Positions 18,652 through 29,410 are shown, numbered from the stretch's first letter. The stretch: 64,000 bases of DNA from Pseudoalteromonas sp. FUC4 (GCF_008370255.1 NZ_SEUI01000002.1:1-64000), one strand, 5' to 3'. The notes: generated by a model not told the origin, from the letters alone. Numbers and translations: made by a program.

Positions 18652-19524
18652 TTAAAAACTAAGCCTTAGTACAATTACACCTAAAAATGCTGTTGCTAAT
18701 CCTATCACTTCTTGGCGGGTAAACGACTCTTTTAAAACGATGCGTGAGTACAATAAAATAATTAAAATGTTCATCCCTGAAATTGCCGAAACGAGCCCTG
18801 TATTACCAATTGCAAAAGCCGATATTATTGCCACCATACCTGCCACGTTTGTTAATCCAATCAGTAATCCGCACGAAAATGTTTTACTCGCAGACCAATA
18901 TGTATGAGAGCTGTCTTGCGATGCAAGTGCATTTTTACGCTTTACTAACCAGCTGACAGCAAAAAGAAAGCTGCCAAACCCAAACATAGAGGTTAAAGTT
19001 GCAAACGTATCTGCCTCAAGAAGTGTTGATTGCTTACCCATTAAATCATTAAATGCAAAGGCAAGTGCAGCAAGTAATCCCCATTGTGCACCTTGTAGGT
19101 TGTTCAACGAAATATCGCTTGAATAACGAATGATATAAAGGCCACCAAAAATAATGAAAAAGCCAATTAATTGAATTGTTGTTAAGGTCTCCTGCCACAA
19201 TAAAAAAGCAAATAAAAGGACAAACAGAGGCGTTAATCCAGATAAAATACTAATTAAAGACGCCTTACCAACCGAAAACCCCTTATGCAACAAACCATTA
19301 GCAGCAAAAGAGCCAAAACCTAAAGCCAGCCCAACCGTAATGTCTGCCCAGCCATACCATGTGTGCTCAAACACCACAGTACCTAGCGCACTAATAATAA
19401 ATCCAACAAAAAACACACCGAATAATAATAAGTTACGGTTAATCTTTTTTTGCGACGTCCATTGATACAATACTCCTCGAGCACCAAAAAAAACAGTCGC
19501 GAGTAATGCAAAAATTATCCACAT
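18652..19524 (-). CDS. EamA/DMT-family inner-membrane transporter
   Basis: A 290-aa hydrophobic protein with about ten predicted membrane segments in two five-helix repeats, the DMT (RhaT/EamA) layout. Examples are the N-terminal WIIFALLATVFFGARGVLY and the C-terminal SGMNILIILLYSRIVLKESF and VIGLATAFLGVIVLRLSF. Substrate unknown; relatives export amino acids or metabolites. The start is ATG 19524, preceded by AAGGAA; a GTG at 19581 would add a polar 19-residue stretch in front of the first helix and is less likely. Confidence 0.88.
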   Translation of the reverse strand: MWIIFALLATVFFGARGVLYQWTSQKKINRNLLLFGVFFVGFIISALGTVVFEHTWYGWADITVGLALGFGSFAANGLLHKGFSVGKASLISILSGLTPLFVLLFAFLLWQETLTTIQLIGFFIIFGGLYIIRYSSDISLNNLQGAQWGLLAALAFAFNDLMGKQSTLLEADTFATLTSMFGFGSFLFAVSWLVKRKNALASQDSSHTYWSASKTFSCGLLIGLTNVAGMVAIISAFAIGNTGLVSAISGMNILIILLYSRIVLKESFTRQEVIGLATAFLGVIVLRLSF

Positions 19525-19747
19525 ACAAAATGATTCCTTTAAAAAGTTATGGGGTAACAGTGAGGAGCGATTTAACAACACGTGTTAAGTACGAATATCC
19601 ATTATATTCGCTTTTAAAATTTTATAAATAAGCATAAACGATAAGGTAAATTCCATAAATGGTATTTAAAAAATAGCAGATGAAGATATAACTGCTCAGC
19701 GTCACTCTATTTAATAAAATAGCTTTGAGCAGTTATTAGAGTAGACT

Positions 19748-21133
19748 CTAACTGACCTCTTTGAATGGATTTCGGGTATCTTGGTGTGCATCTAGGTTAC
19801 GCATTAATATTGCATGCTCTAAATTAATGCCCTCATCTAGCGGGATTTTTACAATGTGACCAGAGCCTTTAGCATCGCTAATACTTTCGCCCTTTTTGTT
19901 TTGCATGTATTCAAGTGTAAAAGTAATGTTTCCTTGTGGGGTCATCAGTTCAAGTGAGTGGCCGATGCAAAATTTATTTTTAACGTCTATGTTTACTAAT
20001 CCGCTTTCGTCACGCCCTAGCACTTCACCTACAAATTGCTGCTTAGTAGATACCGAGTGACCGTATTCGTAATTTTGATATTCTTGATGGGCATGGCGCT
20101 TTAAAAAACCTTCGGTGTAGCCTCTATGTGCTAAGTTCTCAAGTGTTTTAAATAAGTTAGTATCGAATGGTTTACCCAAAGCCGCGTCATCTATTGCTTT
20201 TCGATACACTTGTGCAGTGCGCGCCACATAATAAAATGACTTAGTGCGCCCTTCTATTTTTAAACTATGTACACCCATTTTTGTTAACTGTTCAACATAT
20301 TGCACGGCGCGTAAATCTTTTGAATTCATAATATACGTGCCGTGTTCATCCTCAAATGCAGGCATATATTCACCAGGGCGGCCTTGCTCCTCTAACATAA
20401 ATACATCGTTACTCGGCGCGCCCTCACCAAGGGTAGGAATCATCTGTTTGGGATCAAACTTATGCACCATTTCACCCGTTTCGTTTTCAACGCCTGGTTT
20501 TACATCGTAATTCCAGCGGCATGCATTTGTACAGGTACCTTGGTTTGGGTCGCGTTTGTTTATATAACCAGAGAGTAAACAACGCCCAGAATACGCCATG
20601 CATAATGCACCATGTACAAACACCTCAAGCTCAGTATTTGGGCAAAGCGTGCGTATTTCCTTAATTTCTTCAAGCGAGAGCTCGCGAGATAAAATAACCC
20701 GCTCAATGCCCTGCTTCGCCCAAAACTGCACGCTTGCAAAATTAACGGCGTTTGCTTGCACCGATAAGTGAATAGGCATCGCCGGCCACTTTTCACGAAC
20801 AAGCATAATGAGCCCAGGGTCTGACATAATCAGCGCATCGGGCCCCATAGCTATAACCGGTTCAATATCTTGTAAGTACGATTTAACCTTAGCGTTATGC
20901 GGGGCAATATTAGATACCACATAAAAATTTTTATTTAGTGCATGTGCTTCATTAATACCTATTTGTAATGTGTCTAGGTCAAACTCATTATTTCGTACAC
21001 GTAAACTGTAACGAGGCTGCCCTGCATATACGGCATCTGCACCATAAGCAAAGGCATAGCGCATATTTTTTAAGCTCCCTGCAGGGCATAACAGTTCAGG
21101 TACAAAAGAAGTTAAAGAAGAAACAGTTGGCAT
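19748..21133 (-). CDS. trhP: TrhP (YegQ), tRNA 5-hydroxyuridine synthase, peptidase U32 family
   Basis: A 461-aa cytoplasmic enzyme of the U32 family. In E. coli TrhP (YegQ) makes 5-hydroxyuridine at tRNA position 34 using prephenate-derived hydroxylation, a step toward cmo5U/mcmo5U. Seen here: ELLCPAGSLKNMRYAFAYGADAVYAG at the N-terminus (residues 12-37), the U32 signature EVFVHGALCMAYSGRCLLS, and the cluster cysteines in GTCTNACRW. Length is normal for the family. ATG 21133 has GGAG seven bases upstream, so I prefer it to ATG 21148. It is divergent from ndk. Confidence 0.93.
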   Translation of the reverse strand: MPTVSSLTSFVPELLCPAGSLKNMRYAFAYGADAVYAGQPRYSLRVRNNEFDLDTLQIGINEAHALNKNFYVVSNIAPHNAKVKSYLQDIEPVIAMGPDALIMSDPGLIMLVREKWPAMPIHLSVQANAVNFASVQFWAKQGIERVILSRELSLEEIKEIRTLCPNTELEVFVHGALCMAYSGRCLLSGYINKRDPNQGTCTNACRWNYDVKPGVENETGEMVHKFDPKQMIPTLGEGAPSNDVFMLEEQGRPGEYMPAFEDEHGTYIMNSKDLRAVQYVEQLTKMGVHSLKIEGRTKSFYYVARTAQVYRKAIDDAALGKPFDTNLFKTLENLAHRGYTEGFLKRHAHQEYQNYEYGHSVSTKQQFVGEVLGRDESGLVNIDVKNKFCIGHSLELMTPQGNITFTLEYMQNKKGESISDAKGSGHIVKIPLDEGINLEHAILMRNLDAHQDTRNPFKEVS

Positions 21134-21293
21134 GTGCGCTCCATACATCGAACCGAGTATAAGTCGGTTGCATGATTAATTAATTTATAAGTGCGGCATT
21201 ATAAATCCGCCAAGCATTGTGCTTTTGATCAAGATCACAAAACTGCAATCAAACTGGTTTTTAATAAAATTAGGATTTTTCAGCTAAAGCGCG

Positions 21294-21299
21294 TATAAT
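21294..21299 (+). promoter_or_regulatory. Candidate -10 element for ndk
   Basis: A perfect TATAAT lies 52 bp before the ndk start, inside GCGCG-TATAATT-CGCGC. No good -35 is visible at 17 bp (TAGGAT-like), so the call rests on the -10 alone. Confidence 0.45.
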
Positions 21300-21350
21300 T
21301 CGCGCCCGTTAATATTCACACTTTTACTTATAAATTATTGGAGCATAAAG

Positions 21351-21782
21351 ATGGCTTTAGAGCGTACTTTCTCAATCGTAAAACCAGACGCAGTAGCTAA
21401 AAACCACATTGGCGCTATCTACAACCGTTTCGAAACTGCTGGCCTTAAAATCGTTGCAGCTAAAATGGTTCACCTTTCACAAGAGAAAGCTGAAGGTTTC
21501 TACGCAGAGCACAGCGAGCGTCCTTTCTTTGGCGCATTAGTATCTTTCATGACATCTGGCCCAGTAATGGTTACAGTTCTTGAAGGCGAAAACGCTGTTC
21601 TTAAAAACCGTGAAATCATGGGTGCTACTAACCCTGCTGAAGCACTAGCTGGCACTTTACGTGCAGACTACGCTGATAGCATCGACGAAAACGCTGTTCA
21701 CGGTTCTGACGCTGTTGAATCTGCTGCTCGCGAAATCGCGTATTTCTTCGCTGACGAAGAGCTTTGTTCACGTACTCGTTAA
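21351..21782 (+). CDS. ndk: Nucleoside diphosphate kinase
   Basis: Transfers the terminal phosphate between nucleoside tri- and diphosphates, balancing NTP/dNTP pools in the cytoplasm. The 143 aa are full length: [18 protein letters not shown] at the N-terminus, with the phospho-acceptor His117 inside [12 protein letters not shown]. The ATG follows TTGGAGCATAAAG, a good ribosome site. It is first in the conserved cluster, ends in its own terminator and is probably a single-gene transcript. Confidence 0.98.
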   Translation: MALERTFSIVKPDAVAKNHIGAIYNRFETAGLKIVAAKMVHLSQEKAEGFYAEHSERPFFGALVSFMTSGPVMVTVLEGENAVLKNREIMGATNPAEALAGTLRADYADSIDENAVHGSDAVESAAREIAYFFADEELCSRTR

Positions 21783-21803
21783 TTCGAACTCGTTAACAAA
21801 ATG

Positions 21804-21827
21804 AAAAGGGCTTTCGGGCCCTTTTTT
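21804..21827 (+). terminator. Rho-independent terminator after ndk
   Basis: Stem AAAAGGGC/GCCCTTTT with a 6-nt loop, followed by a T-run, 21 bp after the ndk stop. Confidence 0.9.
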
Positions 21828-21952
21828 AGTCATTACGTAAAGTATTCGTAAGTACATTTTTTGATATTTTACTTAATGATTAAACCGAGTGAATTGTGTA
21901 CAATTCGTCCTTGTAAATTTTTATCTCCACCGTCACCGATTGAGGTTGTTTC

Positions 21953-23083
21953 ATGACCGAGCAAAAAAAGATTAATTTATTAGATTTAAACCGAGATGCA
22001 ATGCGCGAGCTATTTGTATCGTTCGGTGAAAAGCCATTTCGTGGCGACCAGGTGATGAAATGGATTTATCATTTTGGCGTAGATAACTTCGACGAAATGA
22101 GCAACGTAAATAAAAAGCTTAAAGAAAAACTTAAAAACGAATGCGAAATTGTTGCACCAGAAATATCTGTTCGCCAACAAGCAAGCGACGGCACAATCAA
22201 ATACGCATTAGTACTTGAAGGCGGCCAAGAAGTAGAAGCTGTGTGGATCCCAGAAAAAGAACGTGCAACGTTATGTGTATCTTCACAAGTTGGCTGTGCT
22301 TTAGAATGTACGTTTTGTTCTACCGCCCAACAAGGCTTTAACCGTAACTTAAAAGTATCAGAAATTATTGGCCAAGTATGGCGCGTAGCTAAAGATATTG
22401 GCCTTGATGGCAACAGCGAAAAACGCCCTGTTACTAACGTAGTAATGATGGGTATGGGCGAGCCATTACTTAACGTTAAAAACGTAGTACCAGCTATGGA
22501 ATTAATGATGGACGACTGGGGCTTTGGCTTATCTAAGCGCCGTGTAACATTAAGTACGTCAGGTGTAGTACCGGCACTTGATTTATTAAAAGAGAAAATT
22601 GACGTAGCACTGGCTATTTCACTACACGCACCAGATAACGCACTGCGCGATATTTTAGTGCCTATTAATAAAAAGTACCCTATTGAAGAGTTTTTAGCGG
22701 CATGTCGTCGTTACATTGATGGCTCTAAAGCAAATAAAGACGTTACAATTGAATACGTAATGCTTAATGGCGTAAACGACAGCACTGATCAAGCGCATGC
22801 TTTAGTTCAAACGCTCAAAGGTACTCCATCTAAGGTTAACCTAATTCCATTTAATCCATTCCCTGGTAACGAATATACACGTTCGAGCAATAGTCGTATT
22901 GATCGTTTTTCAAAAGTATTACAAGCCGCTGGCGTTACATGTATTGTTCGTCGTACTCGTGGTGACGATATTGACGCAGCGTGTGGGCAATTAGCAGGTG
23001 ATGTAGTTGACCGCACTAAACGTATGGCGAAAAAGAAAATGCGCGAAGATAACGCTATTAGCGTGAATATTCATCAGGCATAA
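21953..23083 (+). CDS. rlmN: RlmN, 23S rRNA A2503 / tRNA A37 C2-methyltransferase
   Basis: A radical-SAM methyltransferase making m2A2503 in 23S rRNA and m2A37 in tRNA. The 376 aa are full length. The [4Fe-4S]-binding motif is C115-ALE-C119-TF-C122, followed by [19 protein letters not shown] and [11 protein letters not shown] are also present, and the C-terminal [16 protein letters not shown] holds the catalytic cysteine region. The 5' end contains a run of seven A that is in frame, evidence that homopolymers here are not generally miscounted. It lies before pilF-rodZ-ispG-hisS, the standard order. Confidence 0.97.
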   Translation: MTEQKKINLLDLNRDAMRELFVSFGEKPFRGDQVMKWIYHFGVDNFDEMSNVNKKLKEKLKNECEIVAPEISVRQQASDGTIKYALVLEGGQEVEAVWIPEKERATLCVSSQVGCALECTFCSTAQQGFNRNLKVSEIIGQVWRVAKDIGLDGNSEKRPVTNVVMMGMGEPLLNVKNVVPAMELMMDDWGFGLSKRRVTLSTSGVVPALDLLKEKIDVALAISLHAPDNALRDILVPINKKYPIEEFLAACRRYIDGSKANKDVTIEYVMLNGVNDSTDQAHALVQTLKGTPSKVNLIPFNPFPGNEYTRSSNSRIDRFSKVLQAAGVTCIVRRTRGDDIDAACGQLAGDVVDRTKRMAKKKMREDNAISVNIHQA

Positions 23084-23210
23084 TTGCATTAAGTGCTCGC
23101 ATGTTAATTAAACCTGTGAGCACTTAAGTCGTTTATTTTTAAATAAATGATGCAACGTAAAAGCTTTTAGGTAATATAGACGCTATGGACAAAAATAAAG
23201 AGACAAGGTA

Positions 23211-25091
23211 ATGCGATCTATACTTGCTTTAACACTATCAGCACTTGCACTAAGTGGCTGTGTTAGCGAAAGTAGCTATAACGGCAGTAACAAACCCGTC
23301 GTCAAAAATAAAATTAATAATACTGGCGCAGCACGTACTAGAATTGCTTTAGCCCTTCAATATTTAAAAACGGGTAATAACTCTCAAGCTAAATACAATT
23401 TAGAACGTGCGGCTGAATTTGCTCCTAACTTACCTGAAGTACATTATTCTCTTGCTTATTATTATCAACAAGTGGGCGAAAATCCGCGTGCTGACAAAGC
23501 ATATCAAAAAGCGCTTGAAATAAAGCCTGATGATCCTAATACCCTTAATAACTACGGTGTATTTTTATGTGGTATTGATGAATACGACCGCGCTACTGAT
23601 CAATTTTTAAAAGCCATTGAAATACCAAGTTATATTCGAGTTGCCGAAAGCTACGAAAATTTAGCTCTCTGTGCTATTGAATTTGACGATTTTGAAAATG
23701 CAGAAAGCTATTTTCAACAAGCACTTAATCACAGTTCTCAACGGACTTCTACATTAGTTAGCTTAGCTGCACTGTATTATGCTAAAAGTGACTTGTACAA
23801 AGCCAGCGAACTGTTAAAACGCTACGAAAGCACAGGTCGAGTATCTTCTCGTGCATTAATGCTTAGCTACCTTGTAAAAAACAGAATGGGCAGAATAGAA
23901 GAGGCTGAAAAAATCTCTAGCACTATTTTACAAACTTATTCTACAAGTGACGAAGCCTATGCACTAAAAGAAAAAAGAACACGTTTTAATGAGTTTGAAA
24001 TACTGCGAGAAAAATACCGTAAAGCGCAGTTAAAAGAACTAAAAAATGACGCAAACGGCGCACACGTTAGTTCAAAACCAAAAATAAAAGTTATAAGAAA
24101 GAAGCGTTCCTCAGAGGACGGTTCAACAAGTTTAATTACTAAAAACAATGAGCCAACGCCAGTACTACCGATAGTAGTCCCTGCAGAAGACGCAAACCCT
24201 GTTATTGCCCGTACAGTGCAAGCGCAGCCAGCTCAAACAGCAATAACTAACCAAGTTGATAAAAGTACAAAGCAACTAGCAAATGCAGCGCCTACAGTTA
24301 CAAACAAAGCCCCAGCGGCAAAGACGGCACCAAGTGAAAAAGTATTAACATCACGTACACCCACCGATACATCAGCAGTTATGCTAGCACTTACTACAGA
24401 GCACGACTCGGCAGATAACATTGTTCCTCAGCCAGAAAGCAAACAAAAAAGTACACCTAAACCGAGTGTTTCTAAGTCAACTGCGGCTAACGCTGTGCAA
24501 GCTCCTGCAATAACAGACGATGAAGTTAAAATAATTTCATTTGGTGCGCCTAAAGCAGCCAACTTTAACTCACCGCAAACAGCGAGTAACACGAGTTCTG
24601 TACCTACAAGATCTGCAAAAGATGAAGGCGCTGACGTGGTATTTTATGAAACTACTAAAGATGCCGGCGTATTTAACAATGGCGACTATCAAAGTAGCTC
24701 AGATATTGAGTTTAAGCCCTACAATGCAGTTCAAAAAACAGAACTCCCAATGCTTAATCCTAAAGTATCACCTTTACGCGTACCATTTCATGTAATTGCT
24801 GTTGGCGAAAACCTATTTAGCATTTCGGTGCGATACAATGTTAAACTACAAAAACTCCTGCAATGGAATGGTTTAAAAGAGTCGGATCGGGTAATGAATG
24901 GAAGTAAAATATACCTAAACGATCCTAATATTTATTACGAAATTAAAGCTGGTGATTCCCTTTACGATATTGCTACCCAGCGGCATGTATTAATTGATGA
25001 ATTAATGCGATGGAATAAATTAAGTCCTGATATAGCATTAAAACCAGGGCACAGACTTTTACTAGTGGATCCAGACTCATACACATTATGA
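23211..25091 (+). CDS. pilF: PilF/PilW-type TPR lipoprotein with C-terminal tandem LysM domains
   Basis: The 626-aa product starts with a lipoprotein signal (LSGC, Cys17). TPR repeats follow (about 40-270: LQYLKTGNNSQAKYNLERAA, YYQQVGENPRADKAYQKALE, LNNYGVFLCGIDEYDRATDQ), typical of the PilF pilotin that inserts the PilQ secretin. A low-complexity Pro/Ala/Thr-rich linker (about 275-510) leads to two LysM domains: FHVIAVGENLFSISVRYNVK near 523 and YEIKAGDSLYDIATQRHV near 576. Usual PilF proteins are about 250 aa, so the linker and peptidoglycan-binding tail are an extension. The position between rlmN and rodZ (4-bp overlap with rodZ) supports pilF. It is presumably anchored in the outer membrane facing the periplasm. 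Confidence 0.9.
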   Translation: MRSILALTLSALALSGCVSESSYNGSNKPVVKNKINNTGAARTRIALALQYLKTGNNSQAKYNLERAAEFAPNLPEVHYSLAYYYQQVGENPRADKAYQKALEIKPDDPNTLNNYGVFLCGIDEYDRATDQFLKAIEIPSYIRVAESYENLALCAIEFDDFENAESYFQQALNHSSQRTSTLVSLAALYYAKSDLYKASELLKRYESTGRVSSRALMLSYLVKNRMGRIEEAEKISSTILQTYSTSDEAYALKEKRTRFNEFEILREKYRKAQLKELKNDANGAHVSSKPKIKVIRKKRSSEDGSTSLITKNNEPTPVLPIVVPAEDANPVIARTVQAQPAQTAITNQVDKSTKQLANAAPTVTNKAPAAKTAPSEKVLTSRTPTDTSAVMLALTTEHDSADNIVPQPESKQKSTPKPSVSKSTAANAVQAPAITDDEVKIISFGAPKAANFNSPQTASNTSSVPTRSAKDEGADVVFYETTKDAGVFNNGDYQSSSDIEFKPYNAVQKTELPMLNPKVSPLRVPFHVIAVGENLFSISVRYNVKLQKLLQWNGLKESDRVMNGSKIYLNDPNIYYEIKAGDSLYDIATQRHVLIDELMRWNKLSPDIALKPGHRLLLVDPDSYTL

Positions 25092-25957
25092 ATGAAGAAA
25101 ATACGCAAACACAGAGCGAACAGCCAACTGTAGGCCAAATATTAAAAAATCATAGAGAGCAAGCAAACGTTAGCATAGCGACTATTGCTGCACCGTTAAA
25201 GCTGTCTGAACTTCAAATTAAACGCCTTGAAAATGATGAATTTGCATTACTCGGCCCTATCACTTTTGTTAAAGGCTATATAAAAAATTATTGCCGTGAA
25301 TTAAAAGTAGATAGCACACCTATATTAGCGATGATGCCCGCACCACCAGAGCCGACTAAGCCCGCTAATATGCAGAGCTTTTCACGCCGAACAGAAAAAG
25401 AAGCAAACGACAGTCGCTTAATGTTTTTTAGCTATTTAATTTTAGCGATTGTTATTGGCTCATCTGCTTTATGGTTTTGGCAAAACGCGACACCTATTGA
25501 AGAGCAAACCAGTAACATAAACGTAGCCAACTCAAAAATGAGCGAGCGCCAAGCCGCTCAACCCAGTATTTCAGAGCAACAGCAACAAGCCGACATTGAC
25601 GACGAATCATTATTAGAATCGCAAAATACGCCTACTAAAATATCAACAGGCCCAGAAGCAGTAACAGAAACTGCTCCTATTACTTCTAACAACGCAAGCC
25701 AAGAAGATGTTAGCAGTACAATTATTATGAACTTTAACGGCGAAAGTTGGGTTGAAATTTACGATGGCGAAGGCGAAAAAATAGCATTCGGCGTTAAAAA
25801 AGCAGGCTACATTATGACCGTAAGCGGAACGCCTCCTTTTTCAGTTGTGCTTGGTAAGCATGACGCTGTAGACATTACTTTAAACGGCGAACCTGTAGAT
25901 GTTTCTGCATTTCCTAAAAACCGTTTAGCCAAATTTACATTACCACTAGCAGAGTAG
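25088..25957 (+). CDS. rodZ: RodZ, MreB-binding cell-shape protein
   Basis: A 289-aa single-span membrane protein. A cytoplasmic helix-turn-helix ([20 protein letters not shown] and [11 protein letters not shown], residues 14-75) contacts MreB. One transmembrane helix lies at about 112-130 ([20 protein letters not shown]), followed by a Gln/Ser/Thr-rich linker and a periplasmic beta domain (about 210-288, [20 protein letters not shown]). The start overlaps the pilF stop as ATGA, so translation is coupled; ispG follows 5 bp later. Confidence 0.95.
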   Translation: MNEENTQTQSEQPTVGQILKNHREQANVSIATIAAPLKLSELQIKRLENDEFALLGPITFVKGYIKNYCRELKVDSTPILAMMPAPPEPTKPANMQSFSRRTEKEANDSRLMFFSYLILAIVIGSSALWFWQNATPIEEQTSNINVANSKMSERQAAQPSISEQQQQADIDDESLLESQNTPTKISTGPEAVTETAPITSNNASQEDVSSTIIMNFNGESWVEIYDGEGEKIAFGVKKAGYIMTVSGTPPFSVVLGKHDAVDITLNGEPVDVSAFPKNRLAKFTLPLAE

Positions 25958-25962
25958 TCGCT

Positions 25963-27081
25963 ATGTTTTCAGAATCTCCAATTAAACGCAGAAAATCCAC
26001 CCGTATCAATGTAGGTAACGTCCCTATTGGTGACGGCGCCCCTATTGCTGTGCAATCAATGACCAACACCGACACCATGGATGTTGATGCAACCGTTGCA
26101 CAAATTCAGGCAATACAAGATGCAGGTGCCGATATAGTGCGTGTATCAGTACCAACTATGGACGCAGCTGAAGCGTTTAAAAGTATAAAAGAGCAAGTAA
26201 GTATTCCGCTAGTAGCCGATATTCACTTTGACTATCGTATAGCCTTAAAAGTGGCAAAATACGGCGTAGATTGTTTGCGCATAAACCCAGGTAATATAGG
26301 TAGTGAAGAGCGTATCAGAGCTGTGGTCGATTCTGCTCGTGAGCATAATATTCCTATTCGTATTGGCGTAAATGGCGGCTCATTAGAGCGCGACTTACAA
26401 GAAAAATACGGCGAGCCTACACCTGAAGCCTTATTAGAATCAGCAATGCGCCATGTAGATATATTACGCCGCCTTGATTTTGACCAATTTAAAATATCGG
26501 TAAAAGCATCAGACGTATTTTTAGCTGTAGGCGCATATCGCTTACTCGCTAAAGAAATAGACCAACCACTGCATTTAGGTATTACTGAAGCGGGCGGCAT
26601 GCGATCTGGCTCGGTTAAATCAGCCGTAGGTTTAGGTATGCTACTTGCCGAAGGTATTGGCGATACGCTACGTGTATCTCTTGCAGCTGACCCTGTTCAA
26701 GAAATTAAAGTAGGTTTTGATATTTTAAAATCGCTGCGCATACGTTCGCGCGGTATTAACTTTATTGCCTGCCCAAGCTGTTCTCGTCAAGAGTTTGATG
26801 TAGTAAGCACCATGAACCAGCTTGAAGAGCGCCTTGAAGATATTATTGAGCCTGTATCGGTTTCGGTAATAGGCTGTGTTGTAAACGGCCCAGGCGAAGC
26901 CCTTGTGAGCGATATAGGCCTTGCCGGTGCAAACCGTCGCTCAGGTTTATACATTAATGGCGAACGCCAAAAAGCACGTATAGATAACAACAACATTGTT
27001 GACCAACTTGAAGGCTACGTGCGCGACTTTATTGCTCAAAAAGAGCAGCAAACACCTATCGACGTTAAAATAGTCGAATAA
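25963..27081 (+). CDS. ispG: IspG, 4-hydroxy-3-methylbut-2-enyl diphosphate synthase
   Basis: The penultimate enzyme of the MEP isoprenoid pathway, an iron-sulfur protein converting MEcPP to HMBPP. The 372 aa are full length. Cluster ligands fall exactly where expected: C270 and C273 (ACPSCSR), C305 and E312 ([10 protein letters not shown]). The N-terminus has [20 protein letters not shown]. It starts 5 bp after rodZ and ends the first transcription block; a hairpin and a repeat element follow before hisS. Confidence 0.98.
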   Translation: MFSESPIKRRKSTRINVGNVPIGDGAPIAVQSMTNTDTMDVDATVAQIQAIQDAGADIVRVSVPTMDAAEAFKSIKEQVSIPLVADIHFDYRIALKVAKYGVDCLRINPGNIGSEERIRAVVDSAREHNIPIRIGVNGGSLERDLQEKYGEPTPEALLESAMRHVDILRRLDFDQFKISVKASDVFLAVGAYRLLAKEIDQPLHLGITEAGGMRSGSVKSAVGLGMLLAEGIGDTLRVSLAADPVQEIKVGFDILKSLRIRSRGINFIACPSCSRQEFDVVSTMNQLEERLEDIIEPVSVSVIGCVVNGPGEALVSDIGLAGANRRSGLYINGERQKARIDNNNIVDQLEGYVRDFIAQKEQQTPIDVKIVE

Positions 27082-27094
27082 ATACCGCATAAAG

Positions 27095-27120
27095 CGCCAA
27101 ACAGCGGTGTTTGGCGTTTA
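27095..27120 (+). terminator. Hairpin, probable weak terminator after ispG
   Basis: Perfect 9-bp stem cgccaaaca/tgtttggcg around a GCGG loop, followed by TTTACCTTTAT. The T-run is interrupted, so termination may be partial. Confidence 0.6.
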
Positions 27121-27136
27121 CCTTTATAGCTAGAGG

Positions 27137-27399
27137 ATACCCAAACGACCCCAAGATACAGAATTCAGCGTTTCACAGGCTCTTAATATCAAGGCGTTAC
27201 TTTGCAAGAATGGCAACCCCTTTTAAAAAAGTAACAACGATGAGAGTAAGTGTCTGTGAACCGCCCAACGGGTTGGTTTAAAAGCGATTTATACTGCGTT
27301 ATTGATTTTAACAATAGAACCACTATTACTTTCAATCAATGCCTTGCCTAAATCGCTTTTAATTCCAACTGAAACTCGCATCATGGGGTCATTTGGGTA
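27137..27399. repeat. MITE-like element with 17-bp terminal inverted repeats
   Basis: The ends atacccaaacgacccca (27137-27153) and its complement with one mismatch (27383-27399) bound a 263-bp segment with no ORF. An inner inverted pair, aaaagcgattta near 27282 and its complement near 27352, gives the element an overall hairpin shape. The right end runs into TATAAT at 27399-27404, which may serve as the hisS -10. No clear target duplication is visible. Whether other copies exist in the genome cannot be seen here. Confidence 0.55.
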
Positions 27400-27479
27400 T
27401 ATAATGACGGGTCAATTTTTAGCATTCTTGTTGTGTAAGCATTTTTTTATTACACATAAACAGTAATTAGGATTTATCA

Positions 27480-28760
27480 GTGGCAAAACAAATTCAGGCA
27501 GTTCGCGGTATGAACGATTGTCTGCCGGGCGACACGCAAGTTTGGCAGAAAGTAGAAAACATTTTACGCGAGACAGTAGCATCGTTCGGTTATCAAGAAA
27601 TTCGTTTTCCTATTGTAGAATCAACCGACTTATTTAAACGCTCTATTGGTGAAGTTACCGATATAGTAGAAAAAGAAATGTACACCTTTGCCGATCGCAA
27701 TGGCGACCTATTAACACTTCGCCCAGAAGGCACCGCAGTATGCGTACGTGCTGGCAACCAAAATGGCTTACTATATAACCAAGAACAACGCCTTTGGTAC
27801 ATGGGTCCAATGTTTCGTCACGAGCGTCCGCAAAAAGGTCGTTACCGTCAGTTTCACCAATTTGGTTTAGAAACATTTGGTATTGCCACAGCCGACATAG
27901 ACGCAGAAGTTATTTTATTAACAGCGCAACTCTGGGAAGCCTTTGGTATTACAGAGCACGTTCGTCTAGAGCTAAATTCTTTAGGGTCTAACGAAGCGCG
28001 TGCAGATTACCGTGATGCGTTAGTAGCCTACCTTGAGCAACACATTGATGTGCTTGATGAAGACTCAAAACGTCGTATGTATTCAAACCCATTACGCGTA
28101 CTTGATAGCAAAAACCCAGACGTACAAGCAATTTTAACTGATGCGCCTAAATTGTCTGAAAACTTAGACGCTGAATCAAAAGAACATTTTGAAAATTTAT
28201 GTGAACGTTTAGACGCTGCTGGCGTCTCATATACGGTTAATGAAAAGTTAGTACGTGGTTTAGACTACTACAACCGTACCGTATTTGAATGGGTAACCGA
28301 TAGCTTAGGCGCACAAGGCACTGTATGTGCTGGTGGTCGTTACGACGGCTTAGTTGAGCAACTTGGCGGCAGAGCAACGCCAGCAGTTGGTTTTGCAATG
28401 GGTCTAGAGCGCTTAGTGTTATTACTACAAGCGCTTGAGTGTGTAGGTGACATTCGTCGTAATGCTGATGTATATTTAGCAGCAATGGGCGACAAAGCAA
28501 GCATTCAAGCTCCTGCAATTGCAGCGCAACTACGTAAAGACGTACCAGGTTTACGCGTTATGGTGCATGCGGGCGGCGGCAACTTTAAAAAACAATTAAA
28601 ACGTGCTGATAAAAGCGATGCACTTGTTGCAGTGATTATTGGTGAAGATGAATTAGAAAAAGGCGTTGTGACCATCAAGTATTTACGCGAGCGTAAAGAA
28701 CAAGTCACATTAGAACTAGAACAAGCTAAAGCGCTATTAGCTGAGCTTATTAACGGCTAA
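27480..28760 (+). CDS. hisS: Histidyl-tRNA synthetase
   Basis: A class II aminoacyl-tRNA synthetase charging tRNA-His; 426 aa, full length. Visible signatures are [20 protein letters not shown], motif 2 [18 protein letters not shown], the histidine-specific [16 protein letters not shown], and motif 3 [15 protein letters not shown]-terminal anticodon-binding domain follows from about 330. The start is GTG at 27480, the only start that gives the conserved [13 protein letters not shown]-terminus, with AGGA upstream. Confidence 0.98.
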   Translation: MAKQIQAVRGMNDCLPGDTQVWQKVENILRETVASFGYQEIRFPIVESTDLFKRSIGEVTDIVEKEMYTFADRNGDLLTLRPEGTAVCVRAGNQNGLLYNQEQRLWYMGPMFRHERPQKGRYRQFHQFGLETFGIATADIDAEVILLTAQLWEAFGITEHVRLELNSLGSNEARADYRDALVAYLEQHIDVLDEDSKRRMYSNPLRVLDSKNPDVQAILTDAPKLSENLDAESKEHFENLCERLDAAGVSYTVNEKLVRGLDYYNRTVFEWVTDSLGAQGTVCAGGRYDGLVEQLGGRATPAVGFAMGLERLVLLLQALECVGDIRRNADVYLAAMGDKASIQAPAIAAQLRKDVPGLRVMVHAGGGNFKKQLKRADKSDALVAVIIGEDELEKGVVTIKYLRERKEQVTLELEQAKALLAELING

Positions 28761-28779
28761 GCGAACATTAGAGGTAAGA

Positions 28780-29400
28780 ATGGATATTTATTCAACAGAA
28801 GAACAACAAGCAGAAGCCATTAAACGCTTTTTCCGTGAAAACGGCATTTCACTTGCACTAGGCATACTTGTTGGCCTTGGTGGCTTATATGGCTGGAAAA
28901 CATATAACCAAAACCAAATTACTACCGCTGAAAAAGCATCAGATTCATATACAGCGCTTGTTGAAAGTGATGATGTATTATCTTCAGCTGATGCGTTTAT
29001 TAGTGAAAATAAAGATACAAACTACGCAACACTTGCTGCATTTGTTGCTGCAAAAGACGCTGTAGAAGCAAAAAAATTAGACGTAGCAAGCGAAAAGCTT
29101 AGCTGGATAGTATCTAACACTGAAAATACAGAATTAAAAGCAATTGCGATTACACGTTTAGCGCGAATTCAAATTGCACAAACTAAATATGACGATGCAT
29201 TAACTACATTAAATGCACCATTACCTGAAGCATTCAATGCAAACGTTGCCGAGCTTAAAGGCGACATTTACACACAGCAAGGTAATAAAGATCAAGCACG
29301 TACTGCATACCAAGCAGCAATAGATGCGGGTGGATTAACAAGTAACCCACTATTACAAATTAAGTTAGATGACCTAGCAGTAACTAGCCCAGCGGCATAA
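28780..29400 (+). CDS. yfgM: YfgM, ancillary SecYEG translocon subunit / RcsB modulator
   Basis: A 206-aa inner-membrane protein. A short cytoplasmic N-terminus (TEEQQAEAIKRFFRENG) is followed by one membrane helix (ISLALGILVGLGGLYGWKTY, about 24-43) and a periplasmic TPR-like domain of alanine-rich helices. In E. coli YfgM binds PpiD and the Sec translocon and hands over exported proteins. It lies between hisS (19 bp) and bamB (10 bp), as in other gammaproteobacteria. Confidence 0.93.
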   Translation: MDIYSTEEQQAEAIKRFFRENGISLALGILVGLGGLYGWKTYNQNQITTAEKASDSYTALVESDDVLSSADAFISENKDTNYATLAAFVAAKDAVEAKKLDVASEKLSWIVSNTENTELKAIAITRLARIQIAQTKYDDALTTLNAPLPEAFNANVAELKGDIYTQQGNKDQARTAYQAAIDAGGLTSNPLLQIKLDDLAVTSPAA

Positions 29401-29410
29401 GGTTTTAGGT

